Positions 7,611 through 14,914 are shown, counted from the first letter of the stretch. The stretch is DNA of 22,010 nt from RYN-428 sp035648595 (GCA_035648595.1 DASRLH010000255.1:1-22010), one strand, 5' to 3'. Numbers and translations: made by a program. The notes: a model not told the origin generated them from the letters alone.

Positions 7611-8804
7611 TCAATCCTTCACGAGCACCTTGCTGTGCCCATCCACCAGCAGATCATACAATGCGGCGATGTCTTCGTGTCGAAGGCGAATGCAGCCCAG
7701 GCTCGCTTCCTTGCCGATGGAATCGGGATCGATGGTGCCGTGGATGCCGTAGGAAGTCTTTTCCAAAGCGTTGCCCCCAAGTCCGGTGATCCCGATCCAG
7801 TAGCCGCCGAGGGGGTTTTTGGGATCATCGGCGGCAATCACGCCTTCCCCGCGCGGGCTGTAGTAGGTGGCCGGATGCGCCTTGCTCCCCTGCTGCACGG
7901 CCCATAACCCGGTCGGCGTGGAATTATCCTTGCCCAGGCCAACCGGGAAGCTTGTGACGAATAAGCTGCCCGCCCCGCCTGCCGAGCCCTGATACACGTC
8001 CAGCCGGAACGCGGCTTTATTCACAACCGCATAAAACGGCCCCATCGGAATCTTGATCCATTGCCCGGCTCGGATTTTCCTGGGATTGACCAATCCATTC
8101 ACCTTGCAGAGCAGTTCCCATGTGACCTTATGGCGGTCGGCGATGCGCGCCAACCGTTCGCCGCTGGCGATTTCGTGCGAGGTTTGGAATGGATCATCCG
8201 CGAAGCGCTTTTTGGAAAAGATGACCGTCTGGTTGATCTGCGACAGCAGCTGCCGGGCTGATTGCGCGTCTGCGCTGTTCAGGTTCCCGGACTGCAAGGC
8301 GGCATTGAGAATCAGCCGCGCGCCCAGCAAATCGCCGGAGTCCATCTTCGCCTTGCCATCGGTCAACGGCGCCGCGGACGCGGGGGATGATGGGAGCTCG
8401 GGCGCCGGATCGGAAACGCCCGCGGCCAACGCAACGACGACGGGATTTGCAGACGATTGCGAAGCGTCCGGCTGCTCGGTCGAATCCGGCCCGGCGGCCT
8501 TTTCCGGGTGGGCGGCGGCGATCGGCGCCGCCGGATGTCCGGCCAGAGCCGGCGACTGCCCGGCTGGCGCTTGCGTCACCAGCGTCACCGGCGTCGCGCC
8601 CATGCCCGTCGATGAGCGACCCGGCGATGCGCTGCCCTGCGACCCCGAATCCGACGCGCGATGGTCGGCGGCCGCCGACTCACGCGCCTCGCTGGCGCGC
8701 GCCTTCTTCACATTATGAATGTAAACGCCCGCCCCGACGGCTATGGTCAAGCCCAGAAAGGCCATCAAAGGTCTGCTAACGCGGGTATGCCCGTGGCGGC
8801 TCAT
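7611..8804 (-). CDS. LysM and L,D-transpeptidase (YkuD) domain protein
   Basis: A predicted peptidoglycan cross-linking enzyme, 397 aa. An N-terminal membrane anchor or uncleaved signal (about 12-29) is followed by an Ala/Pro/Ser-rich linker, a helical segment near 155-190, a LysM glycan-binding module (about 208-253) and a YkuD domain (257-396). The catalytic signature is YGIHGT followed by SLGCIRL, giving H355, C371 and R373. L,D-transpeptidases join meso-diaminopimelate residues or attach proteins to the wall, in agreement with mraY elsewhere in the window. The start at 8804 is chosen over a possible upstream start at 8903 because GGAGG (minus strand, 8810-8814) is ideally spaced before it and the upstream stretch is a long hairpin. 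It is the first gene of the operon with the SDR and glycosyltransferase. Confidence 0.92.
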   Translation of the reverse strand: MSRHGHTRVSRPLMAFLGLTIAVGAGVYIHNVKKARASEARESAAADHRASDSGSQGSASPGRSSTGMGATPVTLVTQAPAGQSPALAGHPAAPIAAAHPEKAAGPDSTEQPDASQSSANPVVVALAAGVSDPAPELPSSPASAAPLTDGKAKMDSGDLLGARLILNAALQSGNLNSADAQSARQLLSQINQTVIFSKKRFADDPFQTSHEIASGERLARIADRHKVTWELLCKVNGLVNPRKIRAGQWIKIPMGPFYAVVNKAAFRLDVYQGSAGGAGSLFVTSFPVGLGKDNSTPTGLWAVQQGSKAHPATYYSPRGEGVIAADDPKNPLGGYWIGITGLGGNALEKTSYGIHGTIDPDSIGKEASLGCIRLRHEDIAALYDLLVDGHSKVLVKD

Positions 8805-8861
8805 GAGAACCTCCGTGTTCCCGGAAATTTGGAAAAGTGGAGAATGGTGAAGCGTGGAGAT

Positions 8862-8922
8862 GATGAGTGATGAGTGAACCGTGACAAACCAAATCCGCGT
8901 CACGGTTCACTCATCGCTCATC
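8862..8922. repeat. Long near-perfect hairpin upstream of the L,D-transpeptidase operon
   Basis: Arms 8862-8885 and 8899-8922 (24 nt each) are reverse complements with one mismatch, separated by a 13-nt loop. The left arm contains GATGAGTGATGAGTGAACC. It has no T-run, and differs in sequence from the REPIN-like family that follows 34 bp later. It lies about 60 bp before the start of the operon, where a promoter would be expected, so it may affect the operon or simply be a resident repeat. Confidence 0.8.
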
Positions 8923-8956
8923 GCCTCGCACCGTATTTACCGACACATACTACGAC

Positions 8957-9055
8957 GTATCACGGGCGTCGCGCCCGTGCATATTGCTTTTGATCTCAGG
9001 GAAAAATTGCAACTCGCATCTCACACCATCGGCACGGGCGAGACGCCCGTGATAC
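8957..9055. repeat. REPIN-like element, copy C
   Basis: A 99-bp element beginning GTATCACGGGCGTCGCGCCC and ending GGGCGAGACGCCCGTGATAC. It is in the same orientation as copy B, and CACCATCGGCACGGGCGAGA is shared with B. Its end is one base from the stop codon of the folate gene (9057-9059), so it forms the immediate 3' end of the rarA-cyclo-ligase transcript. Confidence 0.85.
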
Positions 9056-9056
9056 A

Positions 9057-9674
9057 TTAGGCCGTTTCCCCGCACTGGCTAATCGCTTTCGTAGCGAACC
9101 GCGAAATTCCCCGGTCGGTCACCAGCATACTTAACGGCATGTCATGGTCAAGCACGGGGACTTCGGTAATCACCTGCTCTTCAAATGCCAGCCCGCACGA
9201 TACGCCGACAAATTCCGGCTGGGCCAGGAACCGATCATAAAATCCCATCCCCCGCCCAATCCGGTAGCCGGTCGGCGTAAAGCCCAGGCCCGGCACGATC
9301 ACCAGATCAATCAGATCCAACGGAATGGGCTGGCCGGCGATCGGCTCGCGGAAGTTGAGGTCGGCCGCAGTCGTGATCCCCGTTTGCAAGCTGTTGATTT
9401 CCACCGGCAGCATGCGGCGCTGCTCGAAGCTCACCTTCGGAACCACCACCGTCTTTCCCGCCTGCCAACATTTCAAGGCCAGCGGAGCGGTATCGATCTC
9501 CTGAGGCATCGACAGATACAACATCACCACGCGGGCCGCTTCAAACTCTGGCGTCCGCGCCAGTAAGCCGCAGGCGGTGATACTCTTGCGATGGCGGTCC
9601 ACGTCGCTCATCGCCATGAGCGCGTCTTTCAGTTGTCGGCGGACCGCCGCCTTATTCTTCATCATATCAAACAT
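9057..9674 (-). CDS. 5-formyltetrahydrofolate cyclo-ligase
   Basis: ATP-dependent enzyme (EC 6.3.3.2) that converts 5-formyl-THF to 5,10-methenyl-THF, returning stored folate to one-carbon metabolism. The 205-aa length is normal. Diagnostic segments are the N-terminal basic helix KAAVRRQLKDAL, the LYLSMPQEIDT substrate region (52-62, with E59) and the phosphate-binding motif VPGLGFTPTGYRIGRGMGFY (127-146) followed by DRFL. Its ATG overlaps the rarA stop codon by one base (TAATG at 9676-9672), so translation is probably coupled. The pairing of a replication-repair gene with a folate gene has no evident metabolic logic. Alternative Met codons at positions 4 and 5 are possible starts. Confidence 0.93.
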   Translation of the reverse strand: MFDMMKNKAAVRRQLKDALMAMSDVDRHRKSITACGLLARTPEFEAARVVMLYLSMPQEIDTAPLALKCWQAGKTVVVPKVSFEQRRMLPVEINSLQTGITTAADLNFREPIAGQPIPLDLIDLVIVPGLGFTPTGYRIGRGMGFYDRFLAQPEFVGVSCGLAFEEQVITEVPVLDHDMPLSMLVTDRGISRFATKAISQCGETA

Positions 9675-11353
9675 TACGTTGTATCCTCACCGCCGGTTTG
9701 TTCCCTAACCATTGTCGATGAATCAGCATCGCCCGGCAAGGCGCCCGGCGAATTTGCCGAGGCCGGCGTCGAATCTTCCCTCAGCGCCGCCATCCGTTTG
9801 GCGATCTGGGCCTCAAAGCCCCGATCAGTCGGCGTGTAGTAGGTCTTATCGACACCCAGGTACTCTTGTCTGACAAATCCACCTTCAAAATCGTGGGCGT
9901 ATTTGTAATCCTTGCCATGCCCCAGGCGCTGCGAACCCGCATAATGCGAATCGCGCAGATGGCGCGGCACGGGCAATGTCCGGCCTTCCCGCACATCGCT
10001 CATCGCGCCCCAAATGGCCATCGCCGAGGCATTGCTCTTGGGCGCGGTTGCCATGTAAATGGCGGCCTGTCCGAGCGTTAGCTGCGCCTCGGGCATGCCG
10101 ATCCGCTCGACCACCTGGTAAGCGGCCGCGGCGACGAGCAGCGCATTGGGGTCGGCGTTGCCGATGTCCTCGCTGGCGAGAATCGCGATCCGCCGTGCGA
10201 TAAAACGCGGGTCTTCACCCGCCTCGAGCATTCGGGCCACCCAGTATATCGCCGCATCCGGATCGCTGCCGCGCATTGACTTGATAAGCGCGCTGGCGGC
10301 GGCGTAATGCTCATCGCCGGTGCCATCATACACGATCGCCTTTCGCTGCATCGACTGCTCGGCGATGTCGAGCGTGATATGCAGCGGCGGTAGTCCGGCG
10401 GGAGCATGATTGCCTCGGTCGCGCTGATCCATCCCTTCTGCCGGCGTTTGCGGGAGTTGGTTCTGGCGGATCTGGCCTGTCCCCTCTCCCGGTATTCCCG
10501 GGGGAGGGTTAGGGTGGGGGCCGGATTTCGCGTGATGCGTCGATTGCCGATGATCCGGCTTGGCTCGATCATCCGCTTTCGCATCGTTGGCACTTCTCCT
10601 CGCCTCAGGTCCGCCCACATCCCCTGGGCCGCGCTGGCCCGATTCGGCTCCCGCTTGCGTCTGCGCTTGCTCGGCCGCGCCGGAGAGCACCGCCACTTCC
10701 AGGGCGCTCAGCGCCCGCCGGGCATCCCCATCCGACATGGTCGCCCACAAATCCAGAGCATCGTCATCCAGCGCGATTGCCATCTTGCCAAATCCGCGTT
10801 CTTTATCGGATATCGCCCTCCGAATCAGCGCGCGAATATCCTCCTCACTGATGGCTCCAAACTGAAAGATCTGGCTGCGGCTCACCAGCGGCGCATTGAC
10901 GGCAAAAAACGGATTCTCCGTGGTCGCCCCCACCAGGATCACTTGCCCCGCCTCCACGTCCGCCAGCAATATATCCTGCTGCGCGCGGTTGAAGCGATGA
11001 ATCTCATCAAGAAACAAAACCGTCCGCTGCCCGCCGTTGGAAAGCCGCTCCTTTGCGGCATCCAGGATGGCCCGCACTTCCTTCACCCCAACGCCCGCCG
11101 CGTTCACCTGCTCGAAATGGCTTTTGGTGTAATGAGCGATGATCCGCGCCAACGTCGTCTTCCCCGTGCCCGGCGGGCCGTAAAAGATCACGCTGGTCAA
11201 CCGATCCGCCTCCAGCATCCGCCGCAATAATTTGCCGGGCCCCAGGAAATGCTGCTGCCCGACAAATTCATCCAGCGTCGCCGGACGCATCCGCGCCGCC
11301 AACGGCGCCACCCGGCCCAAGTTCTTCTCGCGAACATCGCGGAATAAGTCCAT
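9674..11353 (-). CDS. rarA: Replication-associated recombination protein A (RarA/MgsA), with an atypical internal insert
   Basis: AAA+ ATPase of the RarA/WRNIP1 family, related to clamp-loader subunits, that acts at stalled replication forks. Numbering from the chosen start: PLAARMRP (17-24), Walker A GPPGTGKTT (59-67), Walker B LFLDEIHRFN (113-122), sensor region ATTENPFF (143-150) and the arginine-finger segment. The C-terminal part resumes at DGTGDEHYAAASALIKSMRG and contains the family blocks DPDAAIYWVARML, ASEDIGNADP and LRDSHYAGSQRLGHGKDYKY. Residues of about 225-324 form a hydrophilic Pro/Gln/Arg-rich insert absent from the roughly 440-aa E. coli protein. The start at 11353 (MDLFRDVREKNLGR) matches the usual family N-terminus; a possible start at 11449 adds 32 residues overlapping a repeat. 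No clear ribosome-binding site exists, and TACAAT lies 8 nt before the ATG, so a leaderless start is possible. Confidence 0.93.
   Translation of the reverse strand: MDLFRDVREKNLGRVAPLAARMRPATLDEFVGQQHFLGPGKLLRRMLEADRLTSVIFYGPPGTGKTTLARIIAHYTKSHFEQVNAAGVGVKEVRAILDAAKERLSNGGQRTVLFLDEIHRFNRAQQDILLADVEAGQVILVGATTENPFFAVNAPLVSRSQIFQFGAISEEDIRALIRRAISDKERGFGKMAIALDDDALDLWATMSDGDARRALSALEVAVLSGAAEQAQTQAGAESGQRGPGDVGGPEARRSANDAKADDRAKPDHRQSTHHAKSGPHPNPPPGIPGEGTGQIRQNQLPQTPAEGMDQRDRGNHAPAGLPPLHITLDIAEQSMQRKAIVYDGTGDEHYAAASALIKSMRGSDPDAAIYWVARMLEAGEDPRFIARRIAILASEDIGNADPNALLVAAAAYQVVERIGMPEAQLTLGQAAIYMATAPKSNASAMAIWGAMSDVREGRTLPVPRHLRDSHYAGSQRLGHGKDYKYAHDFEGGFVRQEYLGVDKTYYTPTDRGFEAQIAKRMAALREDSTPASANSPGALPGDADSSTMVREQTGGEDTT
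10482..10514 (+). repeat. Dispersed repeat inserted in frame in rarA
   Basis: The + strand reads CCCTCTCCCGGT, ATTCCCGG, then GGGAGGGTTAGGG. The arms match the intergenic copy at 1130-1165. In the rarA frame it encodes part of PHPNPPPGIPGEGTG, close to a peptide I recall as a frequent spurious translation of short GC-rich repeats. It lies in the middle of the extra segment (about 10382-10681) that splits the two halves of RarA. Confidence 0.75.
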
Positions 11354-11456
11354 CGGGATGGATTGTACGCGATCTCCGGTGTCGACGCCGGGGGGCAGAG
11401 CGTACTCGCGCCCCCGTGAAACAAAATGCAACCAAGAATCAACCGGCAATAGGCGT

Positions 11457-11487
11457 GTTTACACTTTGTGACGAAAGTTTACACTTT
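11457..11487 (+). repeat. Two direct copies of GTTTACACTTT spaced 20 bp
   Basis: GTTTACACTTT occurs at 11457-11467 and 11477-11487, start to start 20 bp, which is about two helical turns. It lies between the rarA start and the toxin-antitoxin operon. It could be a tandem binding site for a regulator, or the remnant end of an insertion sequence, some of which carry such tandem motifs. No transposase is present. Confidence 0.6.
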
Positions 11488-11578
11488 TTCGCGCGCAAAG
11501 GTATCGTAAAATTGCTCGGCATTGTCGGCAACCCGTTGCCATTGCGGAATTTGCGCGGAAGCACAACGTAAAGCACAA

Positions 11579-11605
11579 GTGTTGCGCGAGCAAGCAGCGC
11601 AACAC
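11579..11605 (-). terminator. Hairpin downstream of the toxin-antitoxin-like operon
   Basis: A perfect 9-bp stem (GTGTTGCGC at 11579-11587, GCGCAACAC at 11597-11605) with a 9-nt loop, starting 18 bp after the stop of the last gene. On the minus strand it is followed by TTGTGCTTT, a poor U-tract. It could therefore be a weak intrinsic terminator, or an RNA stability hairpin. The remaining 11354-11623 sequence holds the direct repeat described separately and no convincing gene. Confidence 0.4.
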
Positions 11606-11623
11606 GATCCCTGCCGAGGTCGC

Positions 11624-11920
11624 TCAACACGTCATGCGCTTGCAGGTCAATTCAAGCAATTTCGATCGGCCGGCATTGAACAATTCCAACTTGTATGACT
11701 CTGCAATGCACTCAAATGTTTCGTCATGAAACCAGAAAATATAATGGTTCAAGTCGCGCCATGCTTCAGGTCTGTAACCACGGTGGACGCTATTGATCTT
11801 TTCAAGTTCCACAAGCCATCTGGAATTGCGAACGATCTGTGCCGTGTACGAACCGGGGAAGAATGTCACCGGATTTAGAAGACACCTCGTCCATACGGCA
11901 CTGGCGCTTTGTATGGTCAT
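11624..11920 (-). CDS. Small protein of unknown function, third gene of the toxin-antitoxin-like operon
   Basis: A 98-aa protein I cannot assign to a family. It has no signal peptide or membrane segment. It is rich in aromatic residues and has a distinctive block DLNHYIFWFHDETFECIAES (57-76), plus Cys residues near both ends and a basic C-terminus (CKRMTC). The ATG (11920-11918) overlaps the antitoxin TGA by four bases (ATGA), the strongest evidence that it is real and co-translated. A longer frame extends upstream to 12097, but that portion is antisense to nothing useful and overlaps the antitoxin, so the coupled start is preferred. Possible roles are an accessory antitoxin or chaperone, or an unrelated passenger; none is shown. 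Confidence 0.7.
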   Translation of the reverse strand: MTIQSASAVWTRCLLNPVTFFPGSYTAQIVRNSRWLVELEKINSVHRGYRPEAWRDLNHYIFWFHDETFECIAESYKLELFNAGRSKLLELTCKRMTC

Positions 11921-12240
11921 GCCGCGGACTCGATGATGGCTTTCAGGCCCCGTGCCACGAGCGTGGCGCGGCTCAAGCCGTGGCGTCGGGCGTAGGCATC
12001 GGCCCGTTTCAAGAGACCCATTTCCACCGTAAGCGAGATCGTCTTTGCCCCTTTCCCGACCTTGGGGCGTCCCATTTTGCTTTTGAATCGCCGCCACTGG
12101 AGTAGTTCACGGGCATTGAGAGACCGGGAACTGGCCAGGTGCTGCTGGGGCGTCTGGGATTCGATCTGGCTGATGATCTTTGCCTTTTGCGAATCCGGCA
12201 GCGAAATAAACGCTTCAATGTCGGACCTTGTTTGCCTCAT
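11917..12240 (-). CDS. Ribbon-helix-helix antitoxin-like protein
   Basis: A 107-aa protein with a putative DNA-binding ribbon-helix-helix at the C-terminus: strand TISLTVEM (67-74), then LLKRADAYARRHG and LSRATLVARGLKAII as the two helices. The N-terminal half (MRQTRSDIEAFISLPDSQKAK, then a QQHLASSRSLNARELLQWRR segment) would be the toxin-binding part by analogy with BrnA-like antitoxins. Such antitoxins neutralise the toxin by binding and repress their own promoter. AAGGAG lies 7 nt before the ATG (minus strand), and the gene starts 15 bp after the toxin stop. The order toxin then antitoxin matches brnTA. The RHH assignment is by pattern; partner identity is inferred from position. Confidence 0.78.
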   Translation of the reverse strand: MRQTRSDIEAFISLPDSQKAKIISQIESQTPQQHLASSRSLNARELLQWRRFKSKMGRPKVGKGAKTISLTVEMGLLKRADAYARRHGLSRATLVARGLKAIIESAA

Positions 12241-12255
12241 GTTGCACTCCTTTTT

Positions 12256-12513
12256 TCAGCCGCGCCTGCGGCGAGTCGTCAAGGGCATGGCGTGGATCAC
12301 AAAAGCGCAGCCATCGTCGTCCAGAAGGTAGATCACCTCAATCATTTGGCCGGCGCCGGCGCGGCCAATTACCAGCCACTTCTTCCGATCCATTTTGCGC
12401 GGGAAGCCGCGGCCCGCATTCAGTACAACGCGCTCGATATCTCGAATGGCGCAGCCGTGCTTGGTCGCCTGTTCACGATTCCACTCAATCCAGCGGAACT
12501 GCGTTGGGGGCAC
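12256..12513 (-). CDS. BrnT-like toxin
   Basis: An 85-aa basic protein whose layout matches the BrnT/RelE-like small RNase toxins: FRWIEWNREQATKHGC (6-21, the W...K/R...KHG helix), a D/E-containing helix (IRDIERVVLNA), a central strand KWLVIGRAGAGQMIEVIYLL and a C-terminal AFVIHAMPLTTRRRRG, equivalent to the family's FVI-AR--T--ERR ending. BrnT toxins cleave RNA and inhibit translation. The start is a GTG at 12513; a near-consensus promoter ends only 6 bp upstream, leaving no room for a ribosome-binding site. The antitoxin follows after 15 bp. Sequence similarity is by eye and the protein is divergent, so the toxin assignment rests partly on its neighbour. Confidence 0.72.
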   Translation of the reverse strand: MPPTQFRWIEWNREQATKHGCAIRDIERVVLNAGRGFPRKMDRKKWLVIGRAGAGQMIEVIYLLDDDGCAFVIHAMPLTTRRRRG

Positions 12514-12519
12514 GACAAA

Positions 12520-12548
12520 AGTATATAGGAATGTGATCCCGGGGTCAA
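12520..12548 (-). promoter_or_regulatory. Promoter of the toxin-antitoxin-like operon, predicted leaderless
   Basis: On the minus strand TTGACC (12548-12543), a 17-bp spacer and TATACT (12525-12520) form a near-consensus sigma-70-type promoter. Six bases then separate the -10 from the GTG start at 12513, so a start site 7 bp downstream of the -10 would fall on the G of GTG. Confidence 0.75.
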
Positions 12549-12690
12549 GGGAACGTTGATGTCGAGTTTCATGCCGCGCAGGGCGTGTTGGACGCGGGGC
12601 TCGCCGCGCGTCGACGCTCCCCTAGTTCTGTTGGGCATGAGTGCGCCTCCCGCTGCGCATCGGGTGTTCACGCCGCGGCAGAGCGTACTC

Positions 12691-12761
12691 GCGCCGCCCC
12701 GGATTGGGAGCTCTGTCCTGCAACGAGATGCGCTAACGCGCTCCCAATCCGGGGGCGGCGC
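12691..12761. repeat. Inverted repeat in the toxin operon to PEP-CTERM gap
   Basis: Arms GCGCCGCCCCGGATTGGGAG plus C (12691-12711) and 12740-12761 are reverse complements with one inserted base, separated by 28 bp. Just outside the left arm is GGCAGAGCGTACTCGCGCC (12677-12695), which also occurs at 11394-11412 in front of rarA. The gap 12549-12862 otherwise shows further GC-rich palindromic fragments and no gene I can support. Confidence 0.7.
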
Positions 12762-12862
12762 GGCTCTGAAGGTACACCGCGATCCACAACTTCGCGCGCC
12801 GCTTTACCCCGGCGTGGACACCGGACGGAAACGGGGTGAATGCGTTTTTTTGGACAACGCAA

Positions 12863-14914
12863 TCATCCGGCCCCCCCGGGACGCGGACGACGGAGCAGGG
12901 TGGCCAGGCCCATCAGGCCGACAATCCCCAACGCGGCGGGTTCCGGGACACTCATTGGCGAATCGATGATCTGAGAGGCCGAGCCACCCACGAGGGTGCG
13001 GTAGTAGAGGTGCAGGCCGTTTAGATTGACTTGGCCGGTGGGGTCGTCGAAGGAAAGCTGGTCCACGTAGAGGGCTTCGGGGGCGCCTGCGGGGCCGCCG
13101 CGATTGCCGTTGTCGAGCAGGTCGGTCAGGAGGATGTGGGAGTCGGGGCCGATCTCGAGGGTGGGGATGGCGAAGCTGGTGTCGAAGCCGCGGCCGTTCG
13201 TGCCGTTGTCTTTCTCGGCGAGTTCGAGGGTGGCCCATCCGGCGGCGCTGGTGGGTTGGCCGGTGATGCCGCCGTCCATGATCAGGCGGACCGCCGGAAC
13301 AGGGCCGGCGGCGGGCGACCAGGACCATTGAGACGGATCTTTCATGGCGTAGGAGAGATTGCCGAATAGCCGGATCGTTCCCTCGTTGCTAATCGAGCTG
13401 GAGGCGTCGAGGCTGAGATTCGATCCAGTGAGGATTACGGGCGAATACACCGTTCCGCTGACTGCGGGCGACCCCACTTCGATGCGCCCGTCGTTGGTGG
13501 CGGATATGGGGCCGATCGTGGAGATGTTGGCCGGCTGCTTGAAGTTGAGGGCTCCGCCGTTGGCGACCCAATTTCCCGAACCGGTGACGGAGCCGTTCAC
13601 GATCATCTGCCCGCCATTGCTGGCGCCCATCGTTCCATTGTTGACCGAAAAAACGTGCGCGCTATTGACTGGCGGGTATTGGTAGATCGTCATCGTGCCC
13701 TGATTGATGTCGGAGATGATCGTCCCGCCATTGACAAAGGGGGCATTGATGGTGGTTGCCCCGTCTATGGTTTGGTCAACATTGTCGAACATTGCGGTTG
13801 CCGAGCCCGAGCCGATGCCCGACTCAGGTCCCTGAATTGTGATGCGGCCTCCGCCTCGGAGATAGACGTTTTGGGTTACGTTTTGGCTGATTCCCAGCGC
13901 GCCAAGGACCAGATTCCCACCATTGATAATGGAGTCGCCTTGTTGGAGGTTCAATCTGCCGGCCGGAATCGATATCTGGCCCCCGGCCGGATTGATGATC
14001 GATCCGGAGTAATCAAAGAACTCGCTTTTAGGGCTCAGGTTGATGATTCCCGTCGAGCTATTTTCGATGGTTCCCCGGCCAAGAAAGCTTATATTTCCGG
14101 TGATGATGCCATTGCCGACCACTCGGAGATTTCCACCTATTTGCCCATTGATGACGGCGGCGCTGCCGGGCCCGACCGCAATGGTGCCGCCAGTCGCGCC
14201 ATTGTAGATGTTCATGTTGCCGGTGACAGTGAGCGTTCCGCCGGCCTCCTGATCGATCAACGCGTTGTTGGTGAAGCCTCCGTTTCCGATGATACTGATC
14301 GCCAAATCCTGGCCGGGCGCGTTGCGGATCGTTCCGTTATTGGTCCAGCCGGTGACATCCAACGAACTAGCGACCACCGTCTGATTGCCAATCTGAAAGG
14401 AGTTTGGATTAGCGGGTTTCAGATATGCGCCGGAAGCGAGGTTGATGGTGCCGCCGCCGCTGACGATTCCGCTGGCGGGGAGAAACAGCGAGGAACCGCC
14501 GGCGAGGTTGATCGTGCCGGCATTCAGGAGCGTGGGAGTGGCTGATGTGCCGACCTGTAATCCGGCGCCTGATTGAAGCGTCAGGCTGCTTGCGGAACCC
14601 AGCGACATGTTAATGACGGCATACAAAGGCCCGCCGCCTGGCAAGGTAACATCCGCGGGCGTGTTGCCGGTCGAGTTGATTTGCACCGTGTAATATTGGT
14701 AGATCGAGATATTGTCATTGGGGACAGTGGCGGGATTCCAGTTGCCGGCATCGGTCCAAAGGCCCGCGCCGCCGACCCAGTTTTCCTGCTGCGTCGCCCC
14801 CCGTCCCACGGCGGCCAGCCCCACAACTGGGGCCAGGAGCCAGATCCAGTGCGGGCGCCGAAATTTGGCGCGCGGGCATACTGCATTTCCCGATCCCGGA
14901 ATTAGAGCGGCCAT
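12863..14914 (-). CDS. PEP-CTERM sorting domain protein with beta-strand repeats
   Basis: A 683-aa predicted exported protein. A basic N-terminus (KFRRPHW) precedes a hydrophobic segment WIWLLAPVVGLAAVGRGA, taken as a signal peptide. The body is Gly/Asn/Thr/Ser-rich with irregular short beta-strand repeats (GGTINLA, GGSLFLP, NGGTI types), suggesting a beta-helix or solenoid, beginning with NWVGGAGLWTDAGNWNPATVP. The C-terminus is a PEP-CTERM signal: VPEPA, a hydrophobic stretch ALGIVGLMGLATLL, then RRPRPGGAG. Such signals are processed by exosortases and are linked to extracellular polysaccharide; no exosortase gene is present. The start at 14914 is favoured over 15109 because AAGGGA stands 6 nt upstream and the signal peptide follows at once. 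The specific function is unknown. Confidence 0.9.
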   Translation of the reverse strand: MAALIPGSGNAVCPRAKFRRPHWIWLLAPVVGLAAVGRGATQQENWVGGAGLWTDAGNWNPATVPNDNISIYQYYTVQINSTGNTPADVTLPGGGPLYAVINMSLGSASSLTLQSGAGLQVGTSATPTLLNAGTINLAGGSSLFLPASGIVSGGGTINLASGAYLKPANPNSFQIGNQTVVASSLDVTGWTNNGTIRNAPGQDLAISIIGNGGFTNNALIDQEAGGTLTVTGNMNIYNGATGGTIAVGPGSAAVINGQIGGNLRVVGNGIITGNISFLGRGTIENSSTGIINLSPKSEFFDYSGSIINPAGGQISIPAGRLNLQQGDSIINGGNLVLGALGISQNVTQNVYLRGGGRITIQGPESGIGSGSATAMFDNVDQTIDGATTINAPFVNGGTIISDINQGTMTIYQYPPVNSAHVFSVNNGTMGASNGGQMIVNGSVTGSGNWVANGGALNFKQPANISTIGPISATNDGRIEVGSPAVSGTVYSPVILTGSNLSLDASSSISNEGTIRLFGNLSYAMKDPSQWSWSPAAGPVPAVRLIMDGGITGQPTSAAGWATLELAEKDNGTNGRGFDTSFAIPTLEIGPDSHILLTDLLDNGNRGGPAGAPEALYVDQLSFDDPTGQVNLNGLHLYYRTLVGGSASQIIDSPMSVPEPAALGIVGLMGLATLLRRPRPGGAG

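Noticed and set aside
11439..11630. 63-codon minus-strand frame after the toxin operon
   Set aside because: It would start at a GTG overlapping the third gene, crosses the hairpin and the direct repeats, and has no ribosome-binding site or recognisable content.
12556..12969. + strand frame spanning the repeat-rich gap and the end of the PEP-CTERM gene
   Set aside because: It runs through an inverted repeat and then antisense to a real gene; Pro/Arg-rich translation without domain features.
13655..14545. + strand open frame opposite the PEP-CTERM gene
   Set aside because: The minus strand gives a signal peptide, beta repeats and a PEP-CTERM tail, while the + frame has none.
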